This document shows, in pieces, positions 44,926 through 53,555 of a stretch of DNA of 64,000 bases (the first letter of the stretch is position 1; each line of letters opens with the position of its first letter). The notes below the pieces were generated by a model. It searched no databases. It was not told the DNA's origin and worked only from the letters and a program-made list of their open reading frames with translations. The stretch is from contig NZ_LMNF01000001.1 in the NCBI RefSeq assembly GCF_001422485.1, positions 1,665,498 through 1,729,497 on the forward strand, written 5' to 3'. Origin of the DNA: Agreia sp. Leaf283 (GTDB lineage Bacteria; Actinomycetota; Actinomycetes; Actinomycetales; Microbacteriaceae). The translations under genes were made by a program, and so were the position numbers.

Positions 44926-45894
44926 ATGAGCACGAACAACGATCCCGATCGAGACCCGCAGCGTTCGAACGGCCACGAATCCGAGCCGCGCGAGTCCCGA
45001 GCAGAGCCGCAGGCCGACCCCGACACGGCATTCGTCGTCGCCGAGCCGTCGTCCGTCGAGCCGGGAACGCTCGAGCCCGTCGTCGTGCACACCGCGAACA
45101 CCGAGAACGGCCCCCGCGAGTCGACCGGCTGGACCAGCCCTGCCGAGAACCGCGAGCCCGACGGTTCGAACCCCTACGTCGTCCGCACCACCGTTCCTCC
45201 CATGAACCCGCACACGACGGGCGCTCCGCTCGCTTCGCAGACCGAGGGTGCAGGCAGCCCTCCCGCGCCGACCGTGCCGGCCGGTCTTCCGGGCGGCGAG
45301 ATCTACTCCGCGACGCCACCGCCCGCGTACACGGCGCAGCCAGCGCAGCCCGCCCGACGAGGCAACCGCGTCTTCGGCACCGTGATCGCCCTGCTCGGCA
45401 CGGTCGCCTTCGCCGTCGTGTACGCCGCTGTGGCCTCGCTGTTCTTCGTCTTCAACCCGTCGGTCGACAACGCCGCCGCGACGCTCACCCGGTTCCTGGT
45501 CAACTTCGCGTTCATCGTTCCGGTCGTGTTCTTCGCGATCGCATTCATCCTCCTCGTGCTGATTCTCAATCGCGCGGGCTGGTGGGCCTACATCATCGGC
45601 GGTTTCGTCGTGGCGGCCATCGTCTATGCGGGGTCGATCGTGGGCGCGTACCTCGCGGTGCAGGGCTGGACCATGAGCTCGGACGAACTGGCAGAGTTCC
45701 TGCGGTCGCTCCTGATGGACCCCCTGCCCCTGGCCGCCGCCATCGTCGCCCGTGAGGTCTCGGTGTGGACCGGTGCCTGGGTCTCCTCACGCGGCCGCAA
45801 GGTCAAGGAGCGCAACCAGACGGCGAGAGCCGAGTACGACAGGGCTGTAGCCGAGGCCCCGGCCTCCGCGCCGCAGGGATCGCCGGTCTGGTAG
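44926..45894 (+). CDS. Four-helix membrane protein of unknown function with disordered N-terminus
   Basis: A 322-residue protein. The first ~140 residues are hydrophilic, rich in Glu, Pro, Ser and Thr, and probably disordered. Four membrane helices follow: VIALLGTVAFAVVYAAVASL, FLVNFAFIVPVVFFAIAFIL, IIGGFVVAAIVYAGSIVGAY, and a weaker one in PLPLAAAIVAREVSVWTGAW. A basic C-terminal tail follows. The Thr-rich N-terminus could be a kinase target, which would fit the cluster. I recognise no family. The ATG is backed by the leaderless -10 spacing, and the next gene starts 5 bases after the stop. Confidence 0.7.
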   Translation: MSTNNDPDRDPQRSNGHESEPRESRAEPQADPDTAFVVAEPSSVEPGTLEPVVVHTANTENGPRESTGWTSPAENREPDGSNPYVVRTTVPPMNPHTTGAPLASQTEGAGSPPAPTVPAGLPGGEIYSATPPPAYTAQPAQPARRGNRVFGTVIALLGTVAFAVVYAAVASLFFVFNPSVDNAAATLTRFLVNFAFIVPVVFFAIAFILLVLILNRAGWWAYIIGGFVVAAIVYAGSIVGAYLAVQGWTMSSDELAEFLRSLLMDPLPLAAAIVAREVSVWTGAWVSSRGRKVKERNQTARAEYDRAVAEAPASAPQGSPVW

Positions 45895-45899
45895 CCGTC

Positions 45900-46370
45900 A
45901 TGCCGGGCCCTGGCCTGCGATACGGCCGATCGGTCTTCGCGACGGCGCTGTTCGTGGCGCTCGTCGTGGCGGGCTGGGGATTCGTCAGCCTGCTGACCGA
46001 GACCGATGTGGTGGCCGATCGCGACATCGGCCCGATCGTCGTGCCCGTCTCGATCGGAGTGACCGCACTCGCCGTCTTCGTCGCGCTCGCGGCGCCGCGG
46101 TGGTCGACCATGACCACCAGGGGAGCGGGCGCGCTGCTGGGGGCATCGGCGGTCCTCGCCCTCGGGGCGGTGGCCGTGCAGCTGGCCGTCCTCGGCATCC
46201 TGCAGTTCGTGGCCACGGGCAGACCCGTCTCGCTGCTGCTGGCCATCGCCGCGCAGGCGCCCACGCCCTACACGCTCGTCGTGATGGGAGCCGCCTTCGT
46301 CTCGGCCATGGGACTGGGCCTCTTGGCGGCGGGCGGCGGCGGCGCATCCTGGCCGTGGGAGAAGGACTGA
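45900..46370 (+). CDS. Small four-helix membrane protein of unknown function
   Basis: A 156-residue protein with four predicted membrane spans: VFATALFVALVVAGWGFVSL, IVVPVSIGVTALAVFVALAA, a third around LLGASAVLALGAVAVQLAVL, and a fourth around TLVVMGAAFVSAMGLGLLAA. It ends in a cytoplasmic GGGGASWPWEKD tail. There are no catalytic motifs. It lies 5 bases after the preceding membrane-protein gene and 7 before the next, so the three form a tight group at the end of the signalling cluster. Confidence 0.65.
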   Translation: MPGPGLRYGRSVFATALFVALVVAGWGFVSLLTETDVVADRDIGPIVVPVSIGVTALAVFVALAAPRWSTMTTRGAGALLGASAVLALGAVAVQLAVLGILQFVATGRPVSLLLAIAAQAPTPYTLVVMGAAFVSAMGLGLLAAGGGGASWPWEKD

Positions 46371-46377
46371 GTCTTCG

Positions 46378-47439
46378 ATGTCAGACGCCAGCCTGCCCCC
46401 TGTGCCCTACGGCGCGTACGCCATGCCGCCGGAGCCGCCGAAGCGGAGGTCGCGCACCGGGCTCATCGTGGGCATCTCCATAGCGGCCGCCGTCGTGGTT
46501 CTCGGCGGTGCCGGGCTCGCGGTCGCCGGCGCATCGATCTCCTCGTCGGTGGCGCCGGAGCGGCAGGTCGACGAGTTCCTGCAAGACCTCGTCGACGGCA
46601 GGGCGGAGGCCGCTCTCGCCGTGATGGGCGAGAAGCCGTCGGGGCTCCTCACCGACGACGCCTACACGTCGTCGGCCAACCACATCACCGACTTCACCAT
46701 CGGTGAACCCGAGACGACCGGAGACACGTCGACGGTCACCGCGAAGATCACCCAGGGAGGAACGAGCTACACGCAGGAGTTCACGCTCTCGAAGAGCGGA
46801 AAGTCGTTCATCGTCTTCGACACCTGGCAGCTCGAGCCCCTGTCCCTCGGGGCCGTCGACGTGCAGGTGCAGGGGCCGGCGGGGCTGTCGGTCCAGGTTG
46901 ACGGCACTGCGCTCGACGAATCAGACGGCACGACCCTGCGCGCCTTCCCCGGCGACTACGAGGTCTCGGTCGGCGGCGACGAGCTGTTCGATGCGGTGCC
47001 CGCCACGGCCAGCGTCGTCGGGCTGTCCGACAGCGCGGCGGGGAGCCTCGCGACGGCGGCGGTCACGACGACGCTCACCGAGGCAGGTATCGCCGCGGCG
47101 CAGACGGCGGTCGACGCCTATGTCGACGGATGCGTGTCCCAGCAGAGCCTGAAGCCCGACAACTGCGGGTTCGAGGCACGGGCGCAGGACGGCGTGACGT
47201 ACTCCGACATCCGCTGGACGCTGACGGTGCGTCCCACGTATTCGATCGGCGGATGGACCCGGAACGGCTGGTCGGTCACCACGGAGACGGGCGGCACGCT
47301 CGACGTCGTCGCCGACTCGGTCGACGGTGCCGGGCGCTCCGGGCCATCGGGCACGACCATCTCCAATTACCGGCCGGTCGGCACCGTCTCGGTCGTCGAC
47401 GGCGCCGTCGAGTTCACCTCGTCGGTGCTGCCGTTCTGA
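46378..47439 (+). CDS. Membrane-anchored extracellular protein of unknown function
   Basis: A 353-residue protein. A proline-rich cytoplasmic start (SLPPVPYGAYAMPPEPPKRR) precedes one membrane helix (GLIVGISIAAAVVVLGGAGL, about 27-50). The outside part has a DUF4878-like stretch near residues 60-130 (VDEFLQDLVDGRAEAALAVM), then beta-rich domains with VQVDGTALDE and a Cys pair in DGCVSQQSLKPDNCGFEA. The type is common in actinobacterial envelope proteins, but I cannot give a role. It is the last gene before the rpsL promoter. Confidence 0.7.
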   Translation: MSDASLPPVPYGAYAMPPEPPKRRSRTGLIVGISIAAAVVVLGGAGLAVAGASISSSVAPERQVDEFLQDLVDGRAEAALAVMGEKPSGLLTDDAYTSSANHITDFTIGEPETTGDTSTVTAKITQGGTSYTQEFTLSKSGKSFIVFDTWQLEPLSLGAVDVQVQGPAGLSVQVDGTALDESDGTTLRAFPGDYEVSVGGDELFDAVPATASVVGLSDSAAGSLATAAVTTTLTEAGIAAAQTAVDAYVDGCVSQQSLKPDNCGFEARAQDGVTYSDIRWTLTVRPTYSIGGWTRNGWSVTTETGGTLDVVADSVDGAGRSGPSGTTISNYRPVGTVSVVDGAVEFTSSVLPF

Positions 47440-47453
47440 GCGGTGGCGCTCGC

Positions 47454-47483
47454 TTGACCGAAGGGCATGGTTGGGGCTAATAT
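47454..47483 (+). promoter_or_regulatory. Promoter of the str operon (rpsL)
   Basis: TTGACC (47454-47459), an 18-base spacer and TAATAT (47478-47483). Transcription should start near 47490. Confidence 0.7.
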
Positions 47484-47751
47484 TGCCCGGGTGTGTGCAT
47501 TCTTGCATGCCCACTTTTCGCCCCGAATTCGTTCGAGGCGAGACTCTTGCGCCAGACCAGTCTGAGGCAAGGCAAGGGCCGGTCCTCTCTGGGGCCAGCT
47601 CCCACGGCATACCCACCATCAAGAATCCGCATGCGTCCGCGTGTACGGACGGTGGGTCCACAGGAACATCGGAGTGAATCCCGCGAGCCGGGTGCCGCCG
47701 ATTGCTACGCGAAAGCAAGCTGTCACCGTGCAGCAGAAAATAGGAGAAGTA
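47484..47751 (+). promoter_or_regulatory. Long structured leader of rpsL
   Basis: The 312-base gap before rpsL holds the promoter and this leader, with no convincing gene. Nested hairpins are visible: an outer ACCCACC (47611-47617) with GGTGGGT (47651-47657), and an inner GTCCG (47635-47639) with CGGAC (47646-47650). AGGAGA at 47742-47747 is the ribosome-binding site. A ribosomal-protein autoregulatory role is possible but unproven. Confidence 0.5.
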
Positions 47752-48126
47752 GTGCCAACCATTCAGCAGCTGGTCCGCAAGGGCCGGACTCCGAAGGTCA
47801 CCAAGACCAAGACGCCGGCCCTGAAGGCCAACCCGCAGCAGCGCGGCGTCTGCACCCGCGTCTACACGACCACGCCCAAGAAGCCCAACTCGGCTCTCCG
47901 CAAGGTCGCCCGCGTCAAGCTGTCGAACGGCACCGAGGTCACCGCCTACATTCCCGGCGAGGGCCACAACCTGCAGGAGCACTCGATGGTGCTCGTGCGC
48001 GGCGGTCGTGTCAAAGACCTGCCCGGTGTCCGTTACAAGATCGTCCGCGGCGCCCTGGACACCCAGGCCGTCAAGGGCCGCAAGCAAGCCCGTAGCCTCT
48101 ACGGCGCGAAGAAGGACAAGAAGTAA
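47752..48126 (+). CDS. rpsL: 30S ribosomal protein S12
   Basis: A 124-residue small-subunit decoding-centre protein. [19 protein letters not shown] carries the Lys equivalent to E. coli Lys43, and [12 protein letters not shown] the Lys equivalent to Lys88. Both are wild-type, so no streptomycin-resistance change is visible. The GTG start has AGGAGA just upstream. Its TAA stop overlaps the rpsG start (TAATG), so the two are translationally coupled. Confidence 0.98.
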   Translation: MPTIQQLVRKGRTPKVTKTKTPALKANPQQRGVCTRVYTTTPKKPNSALRKVARVKLSNGTEVTAYIPGEGHNLQEHSMVLVRGGRVKDLPGVRYKIVRGALDTQAVKGRKQARSLYGAKKDKK

Positions 48127-48596
48127 TGCCTCGTAAAGGACCAGCACCGAAGCGTCCCGTCATCGCGGACCCGGTCTACGGAGCCCCCATCGTCAGCCAG
48201 CTCGTCAACAAGATCCTTCTTGACGGCAAGAAGGGCCTCGCCGAGCGCATCGTCTACGACGCACTCGAAGGAGTCGCCGCCAAGAACGGCGCCGACGCCG
48301 TCGTGACCCTGAAGAAGGCGCTCGACAACGTGCGTCCCACCCTCGAGGTGCGTTCGCGCCGCGTCGGCGGATCGACCTACCAGGTCCCCGTCGAGGTCAA
48401 GCCCCACCGCGCCAACACCCTGGCCCTCCGCTGGCTCACGAGCTACGCGAAGAGCCGTCGCGAGAAGACCATGACCGAGCGTCTCACCAACGAGATCCTC
48501 GACGCATCGAACGGCCTGGGCGCCGCGGTCAAGCGCCGCGAAGACACGCACAAGATGGCCGAGTCGAACAAGGCATTCGCTCACTACCGCTGGTAG
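48126..48596 (+). CDS. rpsG: 30S ribosomal protein S7
   Basis: A 156-residue primary 16S-rRNA-binding protein of the 30S head. [20 protein letters not shown] and the C-terminal [19 protein letters not shown] are diagnostic. The start overlaps the rpsL stop codon by one base. It is a typical length. A strong hairpin lies between it and fusA. Confidence 0.98.
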   Translation: MPRKGPAPKRPVIADPVYGAPIVSQLVNKILLDGKKGLAERIVYDALEGVAAKNGADAVVTLKKALDNVRPTLEVRSRRVGGSTYQVPVEVKPHRANTLALRWLTSYAKSRREKTMTERLTNEILDASNGLGAAVKRREDTHKMAESNKAFAHYRW

Positions 48597-48603
48597 AAGC
48601 GTG

Positions 48604-48643
48604 TCGAGTCGTGCGGTTCGCATCCGCGGGCCGCGCGACTCGA
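48604..48643 (+). terminator. Hairpin between rpsG and fusA
   Basis: A 13-bp stem, TCGAGTCGTGCGG (48604-48616) with CCGCGCGACTCGA (48631-48643), one wobble pair and a 14-base loop. It lies within the operon, so it may be an attenuator or RNA-processing site and not a full terminator. Confidence 0.5.
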
Positions 48644-48693
48644 TCCCTGCCTGACGTTCGACAAACCCCTTAGTAAACAACCGGAGGCAATCT

Positions 48694-50808
48694 GTGGCAC
48701 AGGACGTGCTCACCGACCTGAACAAGGTCCGCAATATCGGCATCATGGCTCACATCGATGCCGGCAAGACCACCACCACCGAGCGCATCCTGTTCTACAC
48801 GGGTATCACGCACAAGATCGGTGAAGTCCACGATGGCGCAGCCACCATGGACTGGATGGCGCAGGAGCAGGAGCGTGGAATCACCATCACGTCTGCTGCG
48901 ACGACCTGTTTCTGGAACAAGAACCAGATCAACATCATCGACACCCCGGGTCACGTCGACTTCACGGTCGAGGTGGAGCGTTCGCTCCGCGTGCTCGACG
49001 GTGCCGTCGCCGTCTTCGACGGTAAAGAGGGCGTCGAGCCCCAGTCGGAGACCGTCTGGCGCCAGGCCGACAAGTACGACGTTCCGCGCATCTGCTTCGT
49101 CAACAAGATGGACAAGCTCGGAGCCGACTTCTACTACACGGTCGACACCATCATCAACCGCCTCGGAGCCAAGCCGCTGGTCATCCAGCTGCCCATCGGC
49201 GCCGAGTCGAGCTTCGAGGGTGTCGTCGACCTGGTCGAGATGCGCGCGCTCACCTGGCGCGGAGACTCGAAGGGTGACGTCCAGATGGGCGCCAAGTACG
49301 AGATCGAGGAGATCCCGGCCGACCTCAAGGAAAAGGCTGACGAGTACCGCCAGCTGCTTCTCGAGACCGTCGCCGAGACCGACGATGCGCTGCTCGAGAA
49401 GTTCTTCTCCGGCGAAGAGCTCACCGTCGCCGAGATCAAGGGCGCCATCCGCAAGCTCACCGTGTCGAGCCAGATCTACCCGGTGCTCTGCGGCTCCGCC
49501 TTCAAGAACCGTGGCGTGCAGCCCATGCTCGACGCGGTCATCGACTACCTCCCCACCCCGCTCGACGTTCCGGCCACCGAGGCCCACGACGCGCGTGACG
49601 AAGAGGTCGTCGTGATGCGTCACCCCGACGCCAACGAGCCCTTCACGGCGCTCGCGTTCAAGGTCGCGGTGCACCCGTTCTTCGGTCGTCTCACGTACAT
49701 CCGCGTCTACTCGGGCCAGCTCGAGTCGGGCGGACAGATCATGAACTCGACCAAGGGCAAGAAAGAGCGCATCGGCAAGATCTTCCAGATGCACGCGAAC
49801 AAGGAGAACCCGGTCGACTCCGTCACCGCCGGTCACATCTACGCGGTCATCGGTCTGAAGGACACGACCACGGGAGACACGCTGAGCGATTCGCAGCACC
49901 AGGTCGTCCTCGAGTCGATGACGTTCCCCGACCCGGTCATCGAGGTCGCGATCGAGCCGAAGACGAAGGCCGACCAGGAGAAGCTGGGTGTCGCCATCCA
50001 GAAGCTCGCTGAAGAGGACCCGACCTTCCGCACCGAGCAGAACCAGGACACGGGCCAGACGGTCATCAAGGGAATGGGCGAGCTTCACCTCGACATCCTC
50101 GTCGACCGCATGAAGCGCGAGTTCAACGTCGAGGCCAACGTGGGCAAGCCCCAGGTCGCGTACCGCGAGACGATCCGTCGACTGGTGCCCAAGCATGACT
50201 ACACCCACAAGAAGCAGACCGGTGGTTCGGGTCAGTTCGCCAAGGTGCAGATCTCGATCGAGCCCATGGAGGTGACCGCGGAGAAGAGCTACGAGTTCGA
50301 GAACAAGGTCACCGGTGGTCGCGTTCCGCGCGAGTACATCCCCTCGGTCGACGCTGGAATCCAGGATGCCCTGCAGGTCGGCGTTCTCGCCGGCTACCCC
50401 ATGGTGGGTGTCAAGGCAGCCCTGCTCGATGGCCAGTTCCACGACGTCGACTCCTCGGAGATGGCGTTCAAGATCGCTGGTTCCATGGCGTTCAAGGAAG
50501 CCGCCCGCAAGGCGGACCCGGTCATCCTTGAGCCGTTGATGGCAGTCGAGGTGCGCACCCCTGAGGAATACATGGGTGACGTCATCGGCGACCTCAACTC
50601 GCGTCGTGGCCAGATCCAGTCCATGGAGGACGCGACCGGTATCAAGGTCATCCGTGCCCATGTGCCGCTTTCGGAGATGTTCGGATACATCGGTGACCTG
50701 AGGTCGAAGACCTCGGGCCGCGCGGTGTACTCGATGACCTTCGACAGCTACGCCGAGGTCCCCAAGGCTGTCGCCGAAGAGATCATCAACAAAAACAAGG
50801 GCGAATAG
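48694..50808 (+). CDS. fusA: Elongation factor G
   Basis: A 704-residue translocase GTPase. G motifs: G1 [13 protein letters not shown]2 in [11 protein letters not shown]3 DTPGHVDF and G4 NKMD. Domains II to V follow at normal length, including [20 protein letters not shown] in domain III/IV and the C-terminal [14 protein letters not shown]. The GTG start at 48694 has GGAGG at a spacing of 6. It catalyses ribosome translocation and, with ribosome recycling factor, subunit splitting. Confidence 0.98.
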   Translation: MAQDVLTDLNKVRNIGIMAHIDAGKTTTTERILFYTGITHKIGEVHDGAATMDWMAQEQERGITITSAATTCFWNKNQINIIDTPGHVDFTVEVERSLRVLDGAVAVFDGKEGVEPQSETVWRQADKYDVPRICFVNKMDKLGADFYYTVDTIINRLGAKPLVIQLPIGAESSFEGVVDLVEMRALTWRGDSKGDVQMGAKYEIEEIPADLKEKADEYRQLLLETVAETDDALLEKFFSGEELTVAEIKGAIRKLTVSSQIYPVLCGSAFKNRGVQPMLDAVIDYLPTPLDVPATEAHDARDEEVVVMRHPDANEPFTALAFKVAVHPFFGRLTYIRVYSGQLESGGQIMNSTKGKKERIGKIFQMHANKENPVDSVTAGHIYAVIGLKDTTTGDTLSDSQHQVVLESMTFPDPVIEVAIEPKTKADQEKLGVAIQKLAEEDPTFRTEQNQDTGQTVIKGMGELHLDILVDRMKREFNVEANVGKPQVAYRETIRRLVPKHDYTHKKQTGGSGQFAKVQISIEPMEVTAEKSYEFENKVTGGRVPREYIPSVDAGIQDALQVGVLAGYPMVGVKAALLDGQFHDVDSSEMAFKIAGSMAFKEAARKADPVILEPLMAVEVRTPEEYMGDVIGDLNSRRGQIQSMEDATGIKVIRAHVPLSEMFGYIGDLRSKTSGRAVYSMTFDSYAEVPKAVAEEIINKNKGE

Positions 50809-50821
50809 TCCTGTATCGTGT

Positions 50822-50852
50822 TCCGGTGCTCAATATTGTTGCGAGCACCGGA
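50822..50852 (+). terminator. Hairpin between fusA and tuf
   Basis: CCGGTGCTC (50823-50831) and GAGCACCGG (50843-50851) form a perfect 9-bp stem, extendable by one pair, with an 11-base loop. It may attenuate read-through or protect the tuf mRNA. Confidence 0.5.
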
Positions 50853-50941
50853 GCGCGTAACATCAATACACAAACACCCCCGCTCTTCACCCGGTAGTTT
50901 TCTGTCCGGATGCGGAGCAAGAGAGTCCTGAGGAGGACCCA

Positions 50942-52135
50942 GTGGCCAAGGCCAAGTTCGAGCGGACCAAGCCGCACGTAAACATCGGAACGATCGGTCA
51001 CGTCGACCACGGAAAGACCACGCTGACTGCAGCGATCTCCAAGGTCCTTGCCGACAAGTTCCCGTCCAAGACCAACGTTCAGCGCGACTTCGCGTCGATC
51101 GACTCCGCTCCCGAAGAGCGCCAGCGCGGTATCACGATCAACATCTCGCACGTCGAGTACGAGACCGAGAAGCGTCACTACGCTCACGTCGACGCCCCGG
51201 GTCACGCTGACTACATCAAGAACATGATCACCGGTGCTGCCCAGATGGACGGCGCAATCCTCGTGGTCGCCGCCACCGACGGCCCCATGGCCCAGACCCG
51301 CGAGCACGTTCTGCTCGCCAAGCAGGTCGGCGTTCCCTACCTGCTGGTCGCGCTCAACAAGTCCGACATGGTCGACGACGAGGAGATCCTGGAGCTCGTC
51401 GAGCTCGAGGTTCGCGAGCTGCTCTCCAGCCAGGACTTCGATGGCGACAACGCTCCCGTTGTTCGCGTCTCCGGCCTCAAGGCCCTCGAGGGCGACGAGA
51501 AGTGGGTCGACTCGATCCTCGAGCTCATGCAGGCCGTCGACGACTCCATCCCGGAGCCCGTCCGCGACAAGGACAAGCCCTTCCTGATGCCCGTCGAGGA
51601 CGTCTTCACGATCACCGGTCGTGGAACCGTCGTCACGGGTCGCGCCGAGCGCGGAACCCTCGCGATCAACTCCGAGGTCGAGATCGTCGGCATCCGCCCG
51701 ACCGTCAAGACCACGGTCACGGGTATCGAGATGTTCCACAAGCAGCTCGACGAGGCATGGGCCGGCGAGAACTGTGGTCTGCTGCTCCGCGGCACCAAGC
51801 GTGAAGACGTCGAGCGCGGCCAGGTCATCGTCAAGCCGGGTTCGGTCACGCCGCACACCGGTTTCGACGGAACCGCCTACATCCTGTCCAAGGATGAGGG
51901 TGGCCGCCACAACCCCTTCTACACGAACTACCGCCCGCAGTTCTACTTCCGCACCACCGACGTGACCGGCGTCATCACCCTCCCCGAGGGCACTGAGATG
52001 GTCATGCCCGGCGACACGACTGACATCAGCGTCGAGCTGATCCAGCCCATCGCCATGGAAGAGGGCCTCGGCTTCGCGATCCGTGAGGGTGGCCGCACCG
52101 TCGGTGCCGGTACCGTCACGAAGATCACCAAGTAG
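50942..52135 (+). CDS. tuf: Elongation factor Tu
   Basis: A 397-residue GTPase that delivers aminoacyl-tRNA to the ribosome. Motifs [27 protein letters not shown] and NKSD are present, as are the domain II/III segments ([33 protein letters not shown]). The GTG start has GAGGAGG 6 bases upstream. It is separated from fusA by 133 bases with a hairpin, and is followed by a strong terminator. Confidence 0.98.
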   Translation: MAKAKFERTKPHVNIGTIGHVDHGKTTLTAAISKVLADKFPSKTNVQRDFASIDSAPEERQRGITINISHVEYETEKRHYAHVDAPGHADYIKNMITGAAQMDGAILVVAATDGPMAQTREHVLLAKQVGVPYLLVALNKSDMVDDEEILELVELEVRELLSSQDFDGDNAPVVRVSGLKALEGDEKWVDSILELMQAVDDSIPEPVRDKDKPFLMPVEDVFTITGRGTVVTGRAERGTLAINSEVEIVGIRPTVKTTVTGIEMFHKQLDEAWAGENCGLLLRGTKREDVERGQVIVKPGSVTPHTGFDGTAYILSKDEGGRHNPFYTNYRPQFYFRTTDVTGVITLPEGTEMVMPGDTTDISVELIQPIAMEEGLGFAIREGGRTVGAGTVTKITK

Positions 52136-52174
52136 TCGATTCTTCACCAGTAGTGCCCTAAGTAATTAGGCGTC

Positions 52175-52206
52175 AGCAGGGCCTCACCTTCGGGTGGGGC
52201 CCTGCT
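52175..52206. terminator. Terminator after tuf
   Basis: AGCAGGGCCTCACC (52175-52188) and GGTGGGGCCCTGCT (52193-52206) form a 14-bp stem with one wobble pair and a TTCG tetraloop, followed by TCCGTTT. Confidence 0.9.
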
Positions 52207-52219
52207 TCCGTTTAACGCG

Positions 52220-52337
52220 CCCGTTCCCTGAGCCCCACCCCGCCCGTTCCCTGAGCCCCACCCCGCCCGTTCCCTGAGTCCCACCCCGCCCGTTCCCTGA
52301 GCCCCACCCCCTCCCGTTCCCTGAGCCTGTCGAAGGG
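52220..52337. repeat. Tandem array of half-copies of the dispersed repeat
   Basis: Five direct copies beginning CCCGTTCCCTGAG start at 52220, 52243, 52266, 52289 and 52313, with a period of 23-24 bases and a C-rich CCCCACCCCG spacer. Only the last continues into the full CCTGTCGAAGGG unit. It is followed directly by the promoter of the kinase-like gene. Confidence 0.9.
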
Positions 52338-52338
52338 A

Positions 52339-52344
52339 GACAAT
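52339..52344 (+). promoter_or_regulatory. Leaderless -10 of the fructosamine-kinase-like gene
   Basis: GACAAT, then 6 bases, then the ATG at 52351. Confidence 0.45.
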
Positions 52345-52350
52345 AAATCC

Positions 52351-53121
52351 ATGCCCTTCGTGAAGTCGAACCCGCACGCACCCCCACGTTTCTTCGAGGC
52401 GGAAGCAGCAGGCCTCGCGTGGCTCGCGCAGGCGCAGCCCGACGGGGGAGCACGAATCGTGCGGGTGGAGTCCGTCGGGTTGCGGTCGATCGAGCTCGAA
52501 CAGCTCGTTCCTGCCCGGCCGACACCGGATGCTGCGGCCGAGTTCGGGCGGGCGCTGGCCGTCACGCATCGCGCGGGTGCGGGGGAGTTCGGATCGCCAC
52601 CGACCGGATGGGGCGGCCCGAACTTCATCGGGTCGAGGCCCATGAGCTGCCAACCGGAGACGTCGTGGGGCCGGTTCTACTCGCAGCAGCGGGTCAGGCC
52701 CTTTCTCGAGATCGCCGTCTCGGTCGGATCGATAGACGCCGATGACGCCGACACCGTGCGGGCCGTCTGCGAGCTGCTGGAGTCGGGCCCTGCGGATGAC
52801 GGCGAACCCGCGCGGCGCATCCATGGCGACCTCTGGAACGGCAACGTGATCTTCACGGGCGACGGGGTCGTGCTCATCGATCCGGCCGCCCACGGCGGAC
52901 ACCGCGAGACCGACCTCGCCATGCTGGCGCTGTTCGGTGCGCCCCATCTCGAGGTGATCGTCGACGCCTACGACACCGCATTCCCTCTGCGGACCGGGTG
53001 GCGCGATCGCGTCCCCCTGCACCAGCTGCACCCGCTCGCGGTGCACGCTGCGGGTCATGGCGCGTCGTACGGGCGCGCCCTCGGCGACGCGGCGCGACAT
53101 GCCCTCGACACGCTGCGCTGA
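52351..53121 (+). CDS. Fructosamine/ketosamine-3-kinase family protein
   Basis: A 256-residue small-molecule kinase of the aminoglycoside-phosphotransferase-like fold. The catalytic loop RRIHGDLWNGNVIF and the metal-binding IDPAAHGGHRETDLAML are diagnostic of the fructosamine-kinase family, which repairs glycated amines by phosphorylating the sugar. The N-terminal lysine and glycine elements are shorter than in aminoglycoside kinases; resistance is not suggested. The ATG is backed by the leaderless -10 spacing. The gene sits in the block inserted between tuf and rpsJ. Confidence 0.88.
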   Translation: MPFVKSNPHAPPRFFEAEAAGLAWLAQAQPDGGARIVRVESVGLRSIELEQLVPARPTPDAAAEFGRALAVTHRAGAGEFGSPPTGWGGPNFIGSRPMSCQPETSWGRFYSQQRVRPFLEIAVSVGSIDADDADTVRAVCELLESGPADDGEPARRIHGDLWNGNVIFTGDGVVLIDPAAHGGHRETDLAMLALFGAPHLEVIVDAYDTAFPLRTGWRDRVPLHQLHPLAVHAAGHGASYGRALGDAARHALDTLR

Positions 53122-53175
53122 AAAGAGCACAATGGGCGCAAGCCTCAGCTCACGAGGTCCGATCAAAGGAGAATC

Positions 53176-53385
53176 ATGGGACTCGAAGACATCACGAAGA
53201 AGGCACAGGAGTTCCTGGGCGACAACAAGGTGCAGGAGGCGCTCAAGAGCGAGCAGGCCGAAGACATCAGCGACAAGCTCCTCGACGGCGTCGCCGGCGC
53301 GGTCAACAAGGTGACCGGCGACAAGTTCGACGAGCAGGTGGAGGGCGCCCGGGCAGCTGCCGACAAGGCCGTCGGTACGGAGTAG
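53176..53385 (+). CDS. Small Rv0909/MT0933-type antitoxin-like protein
   Basis: A 69-residue highly charged helical protein (MGLEDITKKAQEFLGDNKVQ ... VNKVTGDKFDEQVEGAR). The pattern resembles the small actinobacterial family annotated as Rv0909 or MT0933 antitoxin. No toxin gene adjoins it, and many family members are solitary, so an antitoxin role is doubtful; stress-related or CsbD-like behaviour is equally possible. AAAGGAG 7 bases before the ATG supports the start. Confidence 0.65.
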   Translation: MGLEDITKKAQEFLGDNKVQEALKSEQAEDISDKLLDGVAGAVNKVTGDKFDEQVEGARAAADKAVGTE

Positions 53386-53392
53386 CGTCGCC

Positions 53393-53442
53393 TCTTCGAC
53401 AGGCTCAGGGAACGGAGTCGTCCCCTGAGCCTGTCGAAGGGC
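53393..53442. repeat. Dispersed palindromic repeat, inverted pair
   Basis: CTTCGACAGGCTCAGGGAAC (53395) and the inverse copy CCCTGAGCCTGTCGAAGGG, separated by a short loop. It lies between the small antitoxin-like gene and the gtr cassette. Confidence 0.9.
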
Positions 53443-53555
53443 ACCGCGCACGCACACGTGTTGGCGGGCCTGAGCTGTCGCCACAATTGGGGCTGCGCTA
53501 CACTCCTTGAGGCGCTCCGGCCATACCCGCACGAACCGTACCTTGAGGAATTCGA

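Noticed and set aside
41638-45213. A 1,191-codon frame antisense to the DUF58 and transglutaminase-fold genes
   Set aside because: It crosses several genes with overlapping starts and stops that are clearly real, and encodes no known domain.
52220-52337. Tandem direct repeats considered as a CRISPR array
   Set aside because: The period is only 23-24 bases, the spacers are nearly identical C-rich sequence, and there are no cas genes.
52351-53121. Aminoglycoside resistance kinase
   Set aside because: The catalytic region HGDLWNGN with IDPAAHGGHRETDL is that of fructosamine kinases.
53176-53385. A complete toxin-antitoxin module
   Set aside because: No toxin-like ORF lies on either side, only a sugar-kinase-like gene and repeats.
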